Origin: DASTFP01 sp963744345
GTDB lineage: Bacteria > Verrucomicrobiota > Verrucomicrobiia > Chthoniobacterales > Terrimicrobiaceae
NCBI GenBank assembly: GCA_963744345.1
Contig: CAVUTD010000016.1
Span: 44,993 to 108,992, forward strand
Direction: 5' to 3'
Length of the DNA: 64,000 nucleotides
Shown here: positions 54,350 through 62,085 of the stretch, one piece after another
How positions within the stretch are numbered: position 1 is the first letter of the stretch
Layout: every line of letters starts with the position of its first letter
Notes under the pieces: model-generated
The model's database searches: none
What the model saw: the letters and a program-made list of their open reading frames with translations, nothing else
Told to the model about the DNA's origin: nothing
Made by a program: the position numbers and the translations under genes

Positions 54350-54600
54350 GAGGCTCGACTCCCGAGGTGAACCAGGTGAAAATCATTGGCGAAGTTGTCG
54401 TGCGCTGAATACATGCACATTGGCGACATCGCCAATCGATTGCGGAAAGTCAGACGCCGGATCATCATGGGGGTAAACAGATCCACTTCGGGAACTTCCC
54501 GGTCGTGATCGCAAAGAGCTCTGCCAGCGCGAATCGTTAGTTCACGAGAAGCATTTCTCATCAATTGGGTCGCTTCAGTTGTCGCTGATTCTGTACTCAT
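54350..54600 (-). pseudogene. Truncated NADH:flavin oxidoreductase (Old Yellow Enzyme) 5' fragment
   Basis: From ATG 54600, residues about 39-83 match the N-terminus of YqjM/NamA-type Old Yellow Enzymes: VDLFTPMMIRRLTFRNRLAM, SPMCMYSAHDNFANDFHLVH, LGSRASG. The match stops at about 54351, where the sequence turns into antisense DUF4160. Only about 45 of some 350 residues remain, so it is dead. The first 38 residues are an extension unlike the family. Confidence 0.72.
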
Positions 54601-54728
54601 CGTTTTCTATTCAGTTAAGCCGAAGCGGCTTTTGGGCCTAAAGAGCAAAGTTACAGGTTCAGAGGTATCCATGCCCGGCTCGATGAAGAAATCCTCCGAA
54701 TTGATGCAGGCGGGGATAGCCGTGCTCC

Positions 54729-55061
54729 ATGACGCGTGATCGCTACGCTGCTCGGCAGGATTTTACTCTCCTGGGCCGAAAACGTGTGGACCATCGTCGA
54801 ATAACTCCGGTCTGGCATGATATTCGAAAATCACAGAATCACTCGTTGTGCGTCTGCTTAGTTGTCCACTCGCTGGGAGCCCTCTACCTGATCGCTGTTT
54901 TCACCGGGCGCCGGCGAGGCGAGCTTGCCGCATTGCAATGGGATAACATTGATCTCGACGCAGAAAGGCCATTCTCAAGGCCCGTGCCTCGCGACCGAGA
55001 ACCGAAAGGAGGCCGTCGTCGGCGAAAAGATCGCGAAGTTTATCGAAATAGAAGGGGCTGA
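54729..55061 (+). pseudogene. Tyrosine recombinase (integrase) relic
   Basis: A short segment LIAVFTGRRRGELAALQWDN carries the first catalytic arginine block of phage-type integrases. After IDLDA the expected continuation is scattered over other frames (ARKAILKARAS, then TENRKEAVVGEK), so several indels have occurred. The catalytic His/Arg/Tyr part is absent. It lies about 60 bases before the tRNA-like repeat at 55122, where an integrase gene next to its attachment site would be expected. Confidence 0.6.
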
Positions 55062-55121
55062 TAAACAGTAATCTATGAATGACATGTCCTGTCTGTCACG
55101 ACCAGTCAAGAAAACGTCGAA

Positions 55122-55157
55122 TGGTCGGGGCGACAGGATTCGAACTCGAAGCCCGCG
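55122..55157 (-). repeat. Direct repeat copy 2 (tRNA-3'-end-like, att candidate)
   Basis: Contains the 27-bp identity with 42971-42997 and extends further: on the minus strand it reads from a T-loop-like TTCGAATCC through GTCGCCCCGACCA, ending in CCA like a tRNA. The 5' part of a T-stem is missing, as at an integration site whose core covers only the tRNA 3' end. Confidence 0.5.
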
Positions 55158-55214
55158 CCTCACAATCAAGAGCTTACAACGACAGCCTCACAAGGAGACT
55201 CACAAAACTCAAAG

Positions 55215-55329
55215 GTCGGTCACTGATTCCGACTTGCAGCGGGTCGTTAAGGCTTGGCGCGATTTGCCCGCGAATCTCAAGGCCGCGATAATGGCAATCG
55301 TTGGTCCGGATTCTTTCTCACATTGGTGA
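55215..55329 (+). other. Integrase-tail-like segment, third copy
   Basis: Encodes SDLQRVVKAWRDLPANLKAA, closely related to the segments at 43060 and 53484. It follows the tRNA-like repeat. A looser relative, LPQGVREAILAIVRN, is at 56630-56680. These are short conserved tails, not complete genes. Confidence 0.5.
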
Positions 55330-55477
55330 GGCAATCATTTGGCAGAAACATTTCCGAAGTTTAAAAAGGCACCATGCCGGAAATCTCCTGCTTTTTCGAA
55401 ATCATCGTTCGGATGTATTAATCTCCCCCACGTGCAACCCCTTTTGCATCAAATGCCTGCCGGCGGAGGAATCCATC

Positions 55478-55686
55478 ATGCGCGAGAAAGTCGAGCGTCT
55501 CGGCGATTTCCAATGGCGCAACGATCCGCACGGGGAACAGGACTTCGGAGCCCTCGCCTGTAACGGGCGGAAGTTTTTCTGTAAGGTCGACTATCGCGCC
55601 CCTGGAAACGATGCACGGGCAGCGAAGACCCGTCCAACCGGAAGCGGAGGATGCGCATCCTGACCATCATGTCGGCTTCCGAATAG
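55478..55686 (+). pseudogene. DUF3768 gene with a frameshift
   Basis: MREKVERLGDFQWRNDPHGE then QDFGALACNGRKFFCKVDYR matches the DUF3768 pattern NDPxGExDFG. In this frame the protein ends CAS, but one base added in the GGG at 55617-55619 restores GSEDPSNRKRRMRILTIMSA, the standard end of the family. It may be a dead gene or a sequence error. The function of DUF3768 is unknown; it is common on plasmids and islands. Confidence 0.6.
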
Positions 55687-55688
55687 CG

Positions 55689-55728
55689 GCGACTTGGAAA
55701 ACCGTCGCTCAGGCGGCCTCCTTTTTTT
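55689..55728 (+). terminator. Possible weak terminator after DUF3768
   Basis: GCGAC (55689-55693) pairs with GTCGC (55704-55708), and a run of seven T (55722-55728) follows after AGGCGGCCTC. The spacing between stem and T-run is long, so this is tentative. Confidence 0.25.
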
Positions 55729-55760
55729 GCAAGAAACTGTGATTGGATCCTTTATTTTTG

Positions 55761-55770
55761 TGTATATACA
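55761..55770. promoter_or_regulatory. Palindromic operator candidate for brnTA
   Basis: TGTATATACA is a perfect 10-base palindrome 8 bases before the BrnT start, in an AT-rich patch unlike its surroundings. BrnA antitoxins repress their own operon at inverted repeats; this is the likely site. Confidence 0.5.
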
Positions 55771-55778
55771 ATTAAATT

Positions 55779-56045
55779 ATGCTCTATGAGTGGGATGAAA
55801 CGAAGCGCCGGAAAAACATCGCCATGCACGGTGTCGATTTTTCGGCTGTCGAATCGTTTGAATGGGAAAGCGCCGTCATCCGGCAGGACACCCGGAAAGA
55901 CTATGGCGAAACCCGCTACGCGACACTGGGGTTGATAGAAGGCCGTTTGCATTGCATGTGTTTCACCATTCGCGGCGACAATATACGCATCATCAGCTTG
56001 AGAAAGGCCAACGAGAGAGAGGTAAAAACATGGCTAGGAAAGTGA
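55779..56045 (+). CDS. brnT: BrnT-family ribonuclease toxin
   Basis: 88 aa: EWDETKRRKNIAMHGVDFSA opening, FEWESAVIRQDTRKDYGETR, GRLHCMCFTIRGDNIRIISL, RKANEREVKTW. The WDxxKxxxNxxxHGVxF and RIISxRxAxxxE blocks define BrnT, a RelE-fold mRNase. The gene overlaps brnA by 16 bases, the usual toxin-first order. Intact. Confidence 0.9.
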   Translation: MLYEWDETKRRKNIAMHGVDFSAVESFEWESAVIRQDTRKDYGETRYATLGLIEGRLHCMCFTIRGDNIRIISLRKANEREVKTWLGK

Positions 56046-56347
56046 TACCGCCGAGCAGGGCGGAAAACGAGCGGATCAATCGCGGCATTGCCGCGGATCC
56101 CGATACCTTTGAATGGACGACCGAGGAATTCGCCAAGGCCAGGCCTGCCAGCGAGGTCTTGCCGCGCGGCCTGTACGAAGCCGCCGTCAAGCGCCGCAGG
56201 GGGCAGCGCGGCCCGCAAAAAGCCCCGGTTAAGAAAGCGATGACCCTCCGCATAGACCCGGACATACTCGCCCGTTACAAGGCCACGGGTCCTGGCTGGC
56301 AATCGCGTATGAACGAGGCCTTGCGCCGATCACTCGAAACGGCTTGA
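56030..56347 (+). CDS. brnA: BrnA-family antitoxin
   Basis: 105 aa from ATG 56030: MARKVIPPSRAENERINRGI, AADPDTFEWTTEEFAKARPA, then the ribbon-helix-helix KKAMTLRIDPDILARYKATG, PGWQSRMNEALRRSLE. This is the BrnA layout: an N-terminal toxin-binding part and a C-terminal DNA-binding domain. The longer frame upstream is the out-of-frame shadow of brnT. Confidence 0.88.
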   Translation: MARKVIPPSRAENERINRGIAADPDTFEWTTEEFAKARPASEVLPRGLYEAAVKRRRGQRGPQKAPVKKAMTLRIDPDILARYKATGPGWQSRMNEALRRSLETA

Positions 56348-56726
56348 ACGCGATCCCGGGATCAACCGGCCACGTCTTCAATATCGTTGGGCCCGCGGTT
56401 TTTCTCTCTCCGCGAGACGATGTTTAGGCAAATAGAGAAAAAGCAGCCAGGTCCACGTTCCATTAACGACCTTTTTGCCGATGTCCCCGGTTGCACGAGC
56501 GTTTCGGAGCTTCTCGAGACCCCAAGAAAAGTGATCCGGTTTCCAGCTCACTTCTTCGAACGGACTCTGGCTTTGGGCTTTGGGTCAGGCAGCAAAATCT
56601 TGCGGAAGGCCCTCCGGAGGCAGCTGGGCCCCAACTGCCTCAAGGCGTCCGAGAGGCAATCTTAGCTATTGTCCGCAACACTCGGAAAATTCCGCCTATT
56701 GTCGAGTGCTCCAAGGAGGCAGGTCC
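56348..56726 (+). other. Degenerate stretch between brnA and DUF4160
   Basis: About 380 bases with two overlapping plus-strand frames. One contains LPQGVREAILAIVRN, a loose relative of the integrase-tail segments; otherwise nothing is recognised. Confidence 0.4.
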
Positions 56727-56942
56727 TGTCCTTTCGCAGATTGTTTCCACATCCATGCTGAGTATCAAGGCAACAAGGCGAAGATCGATTTCGGCGGGAA
56801 TGTTCTCTTGGGCGATTTGCGTTCGAAGACAGCCCTGAGGCTGGTGAGGGAATGGATCGATGTGCACGATTCGGAACTGAATCGTGACTGGGAACTGGCT
56901 CTCGATGGCAAGCCCCTTGAGAAGGTGGCGCCGCTGGAATAG
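56727..56942 (+). pseudogene. DUF4160 protein, copy 3, 5' end degenerate
   Basis: The frame reads FADCFHIHAEYQGNKAKIDF, GGNVLLGDLRSKTALRLVRE, WIDVHDSELNRDWELALDGK and ends LEKVAPLE, the full C-terminal part of DUF4160 with the HIHAEYQ block. No proper start is visible; upstream sequence keeps only traces of the usual FFNDHxPPHFH. DUF2442 follows 9 bases downstream. It may be expressed as a fragment but is probably decaying. Confidence 0.62.
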
Positions 56943-56951
56943 AGTGGCCGC

Positions 56952-57221
56952 GTGTGGAGGATGAATGATATTCGGAGTGCCCGATACGTTCGGGATTACG
57001 TAGTGCACCTCGAGTTTGACGACGGCCTCGAAGGGGACGTCGATCTTTCATCGTACCTCGGGAAGGGGCCTATTTTCGCTCCTTTGGCCGAACTGTCGTA
57101 CTTCAAGCAATTTACCTTGGAGGGAGGAACACTCGCTTGGCCGAACGGAGCAGATATCGCGCCCGAGCGGCTCTACGAAATGACGGAAAATGCGAGCCGC
57201 GCGGTCGAGCGAACGCGCTGA
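56952..57221 (+). CDS. DUF2442 protein, copy 2
   Basis: 89 aa: MNDIRSARYVRDYVVHLEFD, DGLEGDVDLSSYLGKGPIFA, PLAELSYFKQFTLEGGTLAW. Nearly identical to the copy at 43995. The GTG at 56952 lies inside a GTGGAGG ribosome site, and the ATG at 56961 is very close to it, so the exact start is uncertain. It pairs with the DUF4160 fragment upstream. Confidence 0.78.
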   Translation: MWRMNDIRSARYVRDYVVHLEFDDGLEGDVDLSSYLGKGPIFAPLAELSYFKQFTLEGGTLAWPNGADIAPERLYEMTENASRAVERTR

Positions 57222-57803
57222 CGCATGCCGCTATCGGCCGTCGCCGTCCGATCTTGCTCCAGCCGACTCCGGGCCTGCTCGGTGATTCTGACTGTGGCCG
57301 CGGCGCATTTGAGAGGGTGATACTTCGCCGCTCGCAATTTGAGTCGGGAACCTCTTGCCACGGCACGCCGTTTTTCTTCATTTTTTGCCCTTGGGAGGCG
57401 ATCCCACACAAGAAGTTGGGAGTGCAGCAGCCTCTTCCCTCTCCCCCAAATGAAAAGCGCGTCGCCGAAGAATACGTTACGCTTCGATGAGCATTCTTAT
57501 GGCCACAATGGCTCGGTCAATGCCGCAGTCTGGTCTGCTGACGACACTGATCGTGTTTCCAATGCAAAATGCTATCTGCTGGTGTCACGCCACGGGAGAG
57601 CATGCCCAGGTTCGTGCAGGACGAAATGTTACGGGCACCCACCACTCATTTCGTCTCCGCCTCTCAGGTCAGTCTCTTTCGTGGCGGGTATTGACATGAT
57701 CTGGCATCAAATGCGCGCCCGTTCAGCTATTGCCGCAGCATTTTTCACCATTGCATTGCTGCGGTTCCGCAAAACCGTCGTTCAAACGGCGTGATGGCTT
57801 TTT
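57222..57803. other. Right border of the accessory region
   Basis: About 580 bases without a supported gene. Plus-strand frames cover it but show no domain. Ordinary genes resume after this point. Confidence 0.4.
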
Positions 57804-59591
57804 GTGAGAGCGACGCAAAAGACCAATCGCTTTTCACGGGCAAGCGAGTGCCGCATCGCCTTACGGATTAAGAAAAGTCAAACTCATATTCTTCTTGCCG
57901 TCGCGCTCGCCGCGCTCGGTGCTTGCGGGCCATTGGCGGAGGTAAGCAAAACTGAGCCAAAGCTAGGCGCGCAATATGGAACAATTGCCGAGCTTCGCCG
58001 CGCTGAGCAGGCGATCGCCGACGCCCAGAAGTTAAAGCGCACCGATCCAAATAGAGCGGTTGGCTTTTATCTGTGTGGGCTTGAAGCAGCAGCGAAAGAA
58101 CTACGGAAAAACCCCAGGGATCGGCTGGCTCTGCGTGATTATAACTTCGCCTTATCCCGCGTGTTTTCGATAATTCGAGACGCTCACCTCGACCCTTGGA
58201 CGCGTCCGTTACACGTGCCGGCACCTGATGGCGGCGAATATGTTCTCACCCAGCGCCCAGCTGCGAACCGGCTCTGGAAACCACAGGATTTCGACCTGAT
58301 TCCTGCCGACGAACTTAATGTGCGTGGCAAATTTGTCGTTCCTCGCGTGACTCGTCAGGGTATTGGCGCGTCATTGGTCGCCGTTCGCACCCAGCAAGCT
58401 CCAAGGATTCGACAACGCTTTGTTCCGCCGCGTATCTACCTGGCTGTGACGGCGGTGGCCCATTTGAGCGGGCGCAAGTACGAAATCGAATTCATCGATC
58501 CACTTTCCATGGAAACCGCAACCCTATCAGGTCGAAGTCTACCATCCGGCGCGGACTTTACAGCCCCATTGGCCCTGGGTCTGTCCCGCGAACGGCCTGA
58601 GAAGATCGGTCTGCCGGCGATGCTCGACCCGGAGAGATTCGCCAGCACGGCCCGCCTCACGCAAGTCCAACCGTACGATCCCCAAAAGATCCCCGTGCTC
58701 TTTGTTCACGGTCTTCAGAGCACGCCGGTGACTTGGGTCCCACTGGTGAACACGATCTGGGCTGATCCTATCCTGCGCCGGAACTATCAGGTCTGGGTAT
58801 TCAGCTACCCAAGCGGCTATCCCATACCATACTCAGCGTTGCTGCTCCGACGCGAGCTCGACGCCCTAAACAAAACCTTCCCGAATCACCGCCAGATTGT
58901 TTTGGTCGGCCATAGCATGGGCGGCATTCTTAGCCGCCTTATGATCACTGACTCCAGCGGTGACAAAGTTTGGCGCTACTTCTTCGGCACATTGCCGGCG
59001 CAAACCAAACTCTCTCCGGAAAGTAAGGCGTTGGTCAGGGAGGCCTTGGTCTTTAAACGTCGGCGCGATGTGGCGCGGGTTATTTTCATCTCTACGCCAC
59101 ATCGCGGTAGCTTGATCGCAGGAAGTCCGATCGGTCGAATCGCATCGGGCATGATTCGTAAGTCGGTAGAATTTGTAAGGCTGGGCCCCGAGATTTTACA
59201 GGCATCCGTTGTTCAGGAGGACCCAGCGGTCATGAAACTAAAACGATTGCCAAACAGCATCGACACACTTTCGCCTAACGACCCTTTCGTGAAAATCATG
59301 AACGCGCTCCCATTGGCGAAAGGCGTTCCCTATCATTCTATCATCGGTGACCGTGGTCGCGGAGATACGCCCAACAGCAGCGATGGTGTCGTCCCGTATT
59401 GGAGCTCGCATGTCGGCGGAGCCAAATCCGAGAAGATTGTGCCGTCTGATCACGGCGCAGATCAGAATCCCGAAGGGATCGCCGAGGTCGTTAGAATCCT
59501 TAAGGAACACATCGAAAGCAAAGGCTCGGTGACGAAAAGGCAGCCAAGGATTTCCAGACAGGGAATGCTGGATGTTTCAGCTCCGCGATAG
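57804..59591 (+). CDS. Lipoprotein alpha/beta hydrolase (lipase/esterase-like)
   Basis: 595 aa. A hydrophobic stretch ending LALGAC around residues 30-42 suggests a lipoprotein; the 29 residues before it are long, so the true start may be later than the GTG used. The N-terminal 280 residues are a separate domain seen in predicted esterases of this type. The hydrolase domain starts at IPVLFVHGLQSTPVTW; the nucleophile elbow is GHSMGG with Ser371. A later DGVVPYWSSH and SDHGADQNP supply acid and His candidates. Substrate unknown. Confidence 0.82.
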   Translation: MRATQKTNRFSRASECRIALRIKKSQTHILLAVALAALGACGPLAEVSKTEPKLGAQYGTIAELRRAEQAIADAQKLKRTDPNRAVGFYLCGLEAAAKELRKNPRDRLALRDYNFALSRVFSIIRDAHLDPWTRPLHVPAPDGGEYVLTQRPAANRLWKPQDFDLIPADELNVRGKFVVPRVTRQGIGASLVAVRTQQAPRIRQRFVPPRIYLAVTAVAHLSGRKYEIEFIDPLSMETATLSGRSLPSGADFTAPLALGLSRERPEKIGLPAMLDPERFASTARLTQVQPYDPQKIPVLFVHGLQSTPVTWVPLVNTIWADPILRRNYQVWVFSYPSGYPIPYSALLLRRELDALNKTFPNHRQIVLVGHSMGGILSRLMITDSSGDKVWRYFFGTLPAQTKLSPESKALVREALVFKRRRDVARVIFISTPHRGSLIAGSPIGRIASGMIRKSVEFVRLGPEILQASVVQEDPAVMKLKRLPNSIDTLSPNDPFVKIMNALPLAKGVPYHSIIGDRGRGDTPNSSDGVVPYWSSHVGGAKSEKIVPSDHGADQNPEGIAEVVRILKEHIESKGSVTKRQPRISRQGMLDVSAPR

Positions 59592-59770
59592 GTTGTTCGC
59601 TGGCACCGCTCACGAGATGGCCCACCGAAAAGGTCCAAGAGTCAATTTTTTCGAAATAAGGCCTCCTACAGAGAGATTTTCAGATAGACCAAAGTGTAGT
59701 AGACCCGTTTTCGCACAGAGCAGAAGACGGCAAAATGGGCGCTCAGCGAGCTGCTCGAGAAGGCAAATCC

Positions 59771-61849
59771 ATGAACTCTGCAGCAAGAATCGGTTCGAGC
59801 TCTCCCCTGGGTGCAACGATTATTGAAGGAGGCGCCAATTTCAGCCTCTTCTCTCGGGGCGCCACGGGCGTCGAGTTGCTTTTTTTTGACAACGAGAGCG
59901 ACGCTCGACCATCACGCGTCATTCCCATCGACCCTGCGGCAAACCGCACCTATCATTATTGGCACGTGTTCGTCCCCGGTGTGGAACCAGGACAAATTTA
60001 CGGCTACCGTGTCCAGGGAGCCTCAGATCCCTCGAAGGGAATGCGATTTGATCCCACCAAGGTACTCCTCGATCCATACGGTCGCGGTGTGGTTGTGCCT
60101 TGGCACTACAACCGCGATTCGGCCCGCCAGGTGGGCGACAACGCCGCGACCGCCATGAAAAGTGTCGTGGTCGATCCGCGAGCCTACGATTGGGAAGGAG
60201 ATATCCCTCTGAACCGGCCGTGGTCGCGAACGATCATCTACGAAATGCACGTGCGAGGGTTTACGCGCCACCCAAGTTCGGGTATTTCGGATGAGAAGCG
60301 TGGCACTTACGCAGGTCTAATCGAAAAGATTCCATACCTCCGGCAACTAGGCATTACCGCCGTCGAACTATTGCCCGTATTCCAGTTCGACGCGCAAGAT
60401 TGCCCACCTGGACTCGTCAACTATTGGGGTTACTCGCCGGTGTCCTTCTTTGCGCCCCACCAAGCCTACAGCTCGCGTCGGGATCGGCTCGGCCCGATGG
60501 ATGAGTTTCGCGATATGGTGAAGGCGCTGCACCGGGCAGGAATCGAGGTCATTCTTGATGTCGTCTTCAACCATAGTGCGGAAGGCGATCACAACGGCCC
60601 GACGCTCTGCTTCCGTGGATTGGACAACAGCACCTACTACATCCTCGAACATGACCGCTCGCGCTATGCGAACTACAGCGGCACCGGCAATACGCTTAAC
60701 GCTAATCATCCCATCGTCCGCCGCATGATCCTCGATAGTCTGCGCCATTGGGTTAAAGAAATGCACGTCGACGGCTTTCGATTCGACCTGGCTTCGATTC
60801 TTTCTCGCGACGCGTCAGGGCAGGTAATGCCGAACCCGCCGGTGCTCTGGGATATCGAATCGGATCCGGCACTCGCGGGGACAAAGCTCATCGCGGAGGC
60901 GTGGGACGCGGCGGGTCTGTACCAAGTGGGCAGCTTCATCGGGGACAGCTGGAAGGAGTGGAACGGTCGGTTTCGCGATGACGTTCGCAGCTTTCTCCGT
61001 GGTGAAGAGTGCTCGGTAGGGCGGTTCGCCGATCGGCTTCTTGGCAGTCCTGAAATTTATGGTCACGAGGAGCGGGAGCCCGAACAGAGTATCAACTTTG
61101 TGACTTGTCACGACGGTTTCACCCTCAACGACCTCGTCTCCTACAACGAGAAACACAATGAAGCCAACGGGGAAAACAACCGCGACGGTGCGAGCGATAA
61201 CCGGAGCTGGAACTGCGGCGTCGAGGGTCCGACCGACGATCCGGCTGTAGAGAAGCTGCGCAATCGGCAAGCCAAAAACTTCTTGACGATCACGATGCTT
61301 TCGCTCGGCGTCCCGATGATTCTCATGGGCGACGAAATGAGGCGAAGCCAGCATGGTAACAACAACGCCTACTGTCAGGATAACGAAACCAGCTGGTTGG
61401 ACTGGACATTGATCACGAAGCATGCCGAGCTGCACCGGTTCGTAAAGTTGCTCGTTGCTCGGCGAGTGCTTCGAGACATCGAACATGAACGCCAGCGAAT
61501 GAGTCTAAATCAACTCATCCGCCAAGCGAACAAGGCATGGCACGGGGTCAAGCTCAACCAGCCCGACTGGAGTGACCACTCACATAGCGTGGCATTAACA
61601 GGAGAAATTCCAAGGGAAGGGGTCTTTTTTCATCTCATTATCAATGCGTATTGGGAGCCGCTCGACTTCGAACTGCCAACGCCTGGCGAACGTGCCGGGA
61701 GTCCCTGGCGGCGATGGATCGATACCTCCCTGGATGCGCCCGACGACATCGTCGAGTGGCAGGTCCCTTCCCCGATTTCGGGCAACACCTATCGGACCGG
61801 GCCACGCTCTGTGGTATTACTCGTGGCAAACGTTGTGCCTGCAAGCTAA
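59771..61849 (+). CDS. glgX: Glycogen debranching enzyme (GH13)
   Basis: Removes alpha-1,6 branches from phosphorylase-limited glycogen. ATG 59771 gives MNSAARIGSSSPLGATIIEG, the CBM48 opening with GANFSLFSRGATGVELLFFD. Catalytic barrel: DVVFNHSAEG, DGFRFDLAS with nucleophile D339, LIAEAWDAAG with the acid/base Glu, and NFVTCHDGFTLNDLVSY. 692 aa is normal for GlgX. With glgC in the window it points to glycogen storage and use. Confidence 0.93.
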   Translation: MNSAARIGSSSPLGATIIEGGANFSLFSRGATGVELLFFDNESDARPSRVIPIDPAANRTYHYWHVFVPGVEPGQIYGYRVQGASDPSKGMRFDPTKVLLDPYGRGVVVPWHYNRDSARQVGDNAATAMKSVVVDPRAYDWEGDIPLNRPWSRTIIYEMHVRGFTRHPSSGISDEKRGTYAGLIEKIPYLRQLGITAVELLPVFQFDAQDCPPGLVNYWGYSPVSFFAPHQAYSSRRDRLGPMDEFRDMVKALHRAGIEVILDVVFNHSAEGDHNGPTLCFRGLDNSTYYILEHDRSRYANYSGTGNTLNANHPIVRRMILDSLRHWVKEMHVDGFRFDLASILSRDASGQVMPNPPVLWDIESDPALAGTKLIAEAWDAAGLYQVGSFIGDSWKEWNGRFRDDVRSFLRGEECSVGRFADRLLGSPEIYGHEEREPEQSINFVTCHDGFTLNDLVSYNEKHNEANGENNRDGASDNRSWNCGVEGPTDDPAVEKLRNRQAKNFLTITMLSLGVPMILMGDEMRRSQHGNNNAYCQDNETSWLDWTLITKHAELHRFVKLLVARRVLRDIEHERQRMSLNQLIRQANKAWHGVKLNQPDWSDHSHSVALTGEIPREGVFFHLIINAYWEPLDFELPTPGERAGSPWRRWIDTSLDAPDDIVEWQVPSPISGNTYRTGPRSVVLLVANVVPAS

Positions 61850-61922
61850 GCACCCCAAGCGCAGGAACAAGGAGGTCCACAGAGCCTTCCGTCACAAGCA
61901 CTTCAAGCACTATCGTCCGCAC

Positions 61923-61973
61923 GGGCGGCCCAGGCTTAGCCAGGCCGAGGAGCCTGGCTGGCGTGGGCCGCCC
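61923..61973. repeat. Long imperfect hairpin downstream of glgX
   Basis: GGGCGGCCCA (61923-61932) pairs with TGGGCCGCCC (61964-61973), and GCCAGGC/GCCTGGC pair inside it. It has no T-run, so it may be a transcription end structure of unusual type or a REP-like element. Confidence 0.45.
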
Positions 61974-62085
61974 ATAGGCTTGAGCGTTCCGAGATAGCGC
62001 AGGTTATCGAGCGTGACGTCAGTCGGTCGACGTTGGCGGCACGAGTCTCAGTCGCGACACCGCTGACTCTTAATAGGCGCGCTTC

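Noticed and set aside
54617..54633. Short hairpin AAGCCG-AAG-CGGCTT followed by three T
   Set aside because: The stem is only six pairs with a three-base loop and the T-run is short; not enough for a terminator call.
57339..57794. 151-aa plus-strand frame at the right border
   Set aside because: No domain, poor start context and a composition unlike neighbouring genes.
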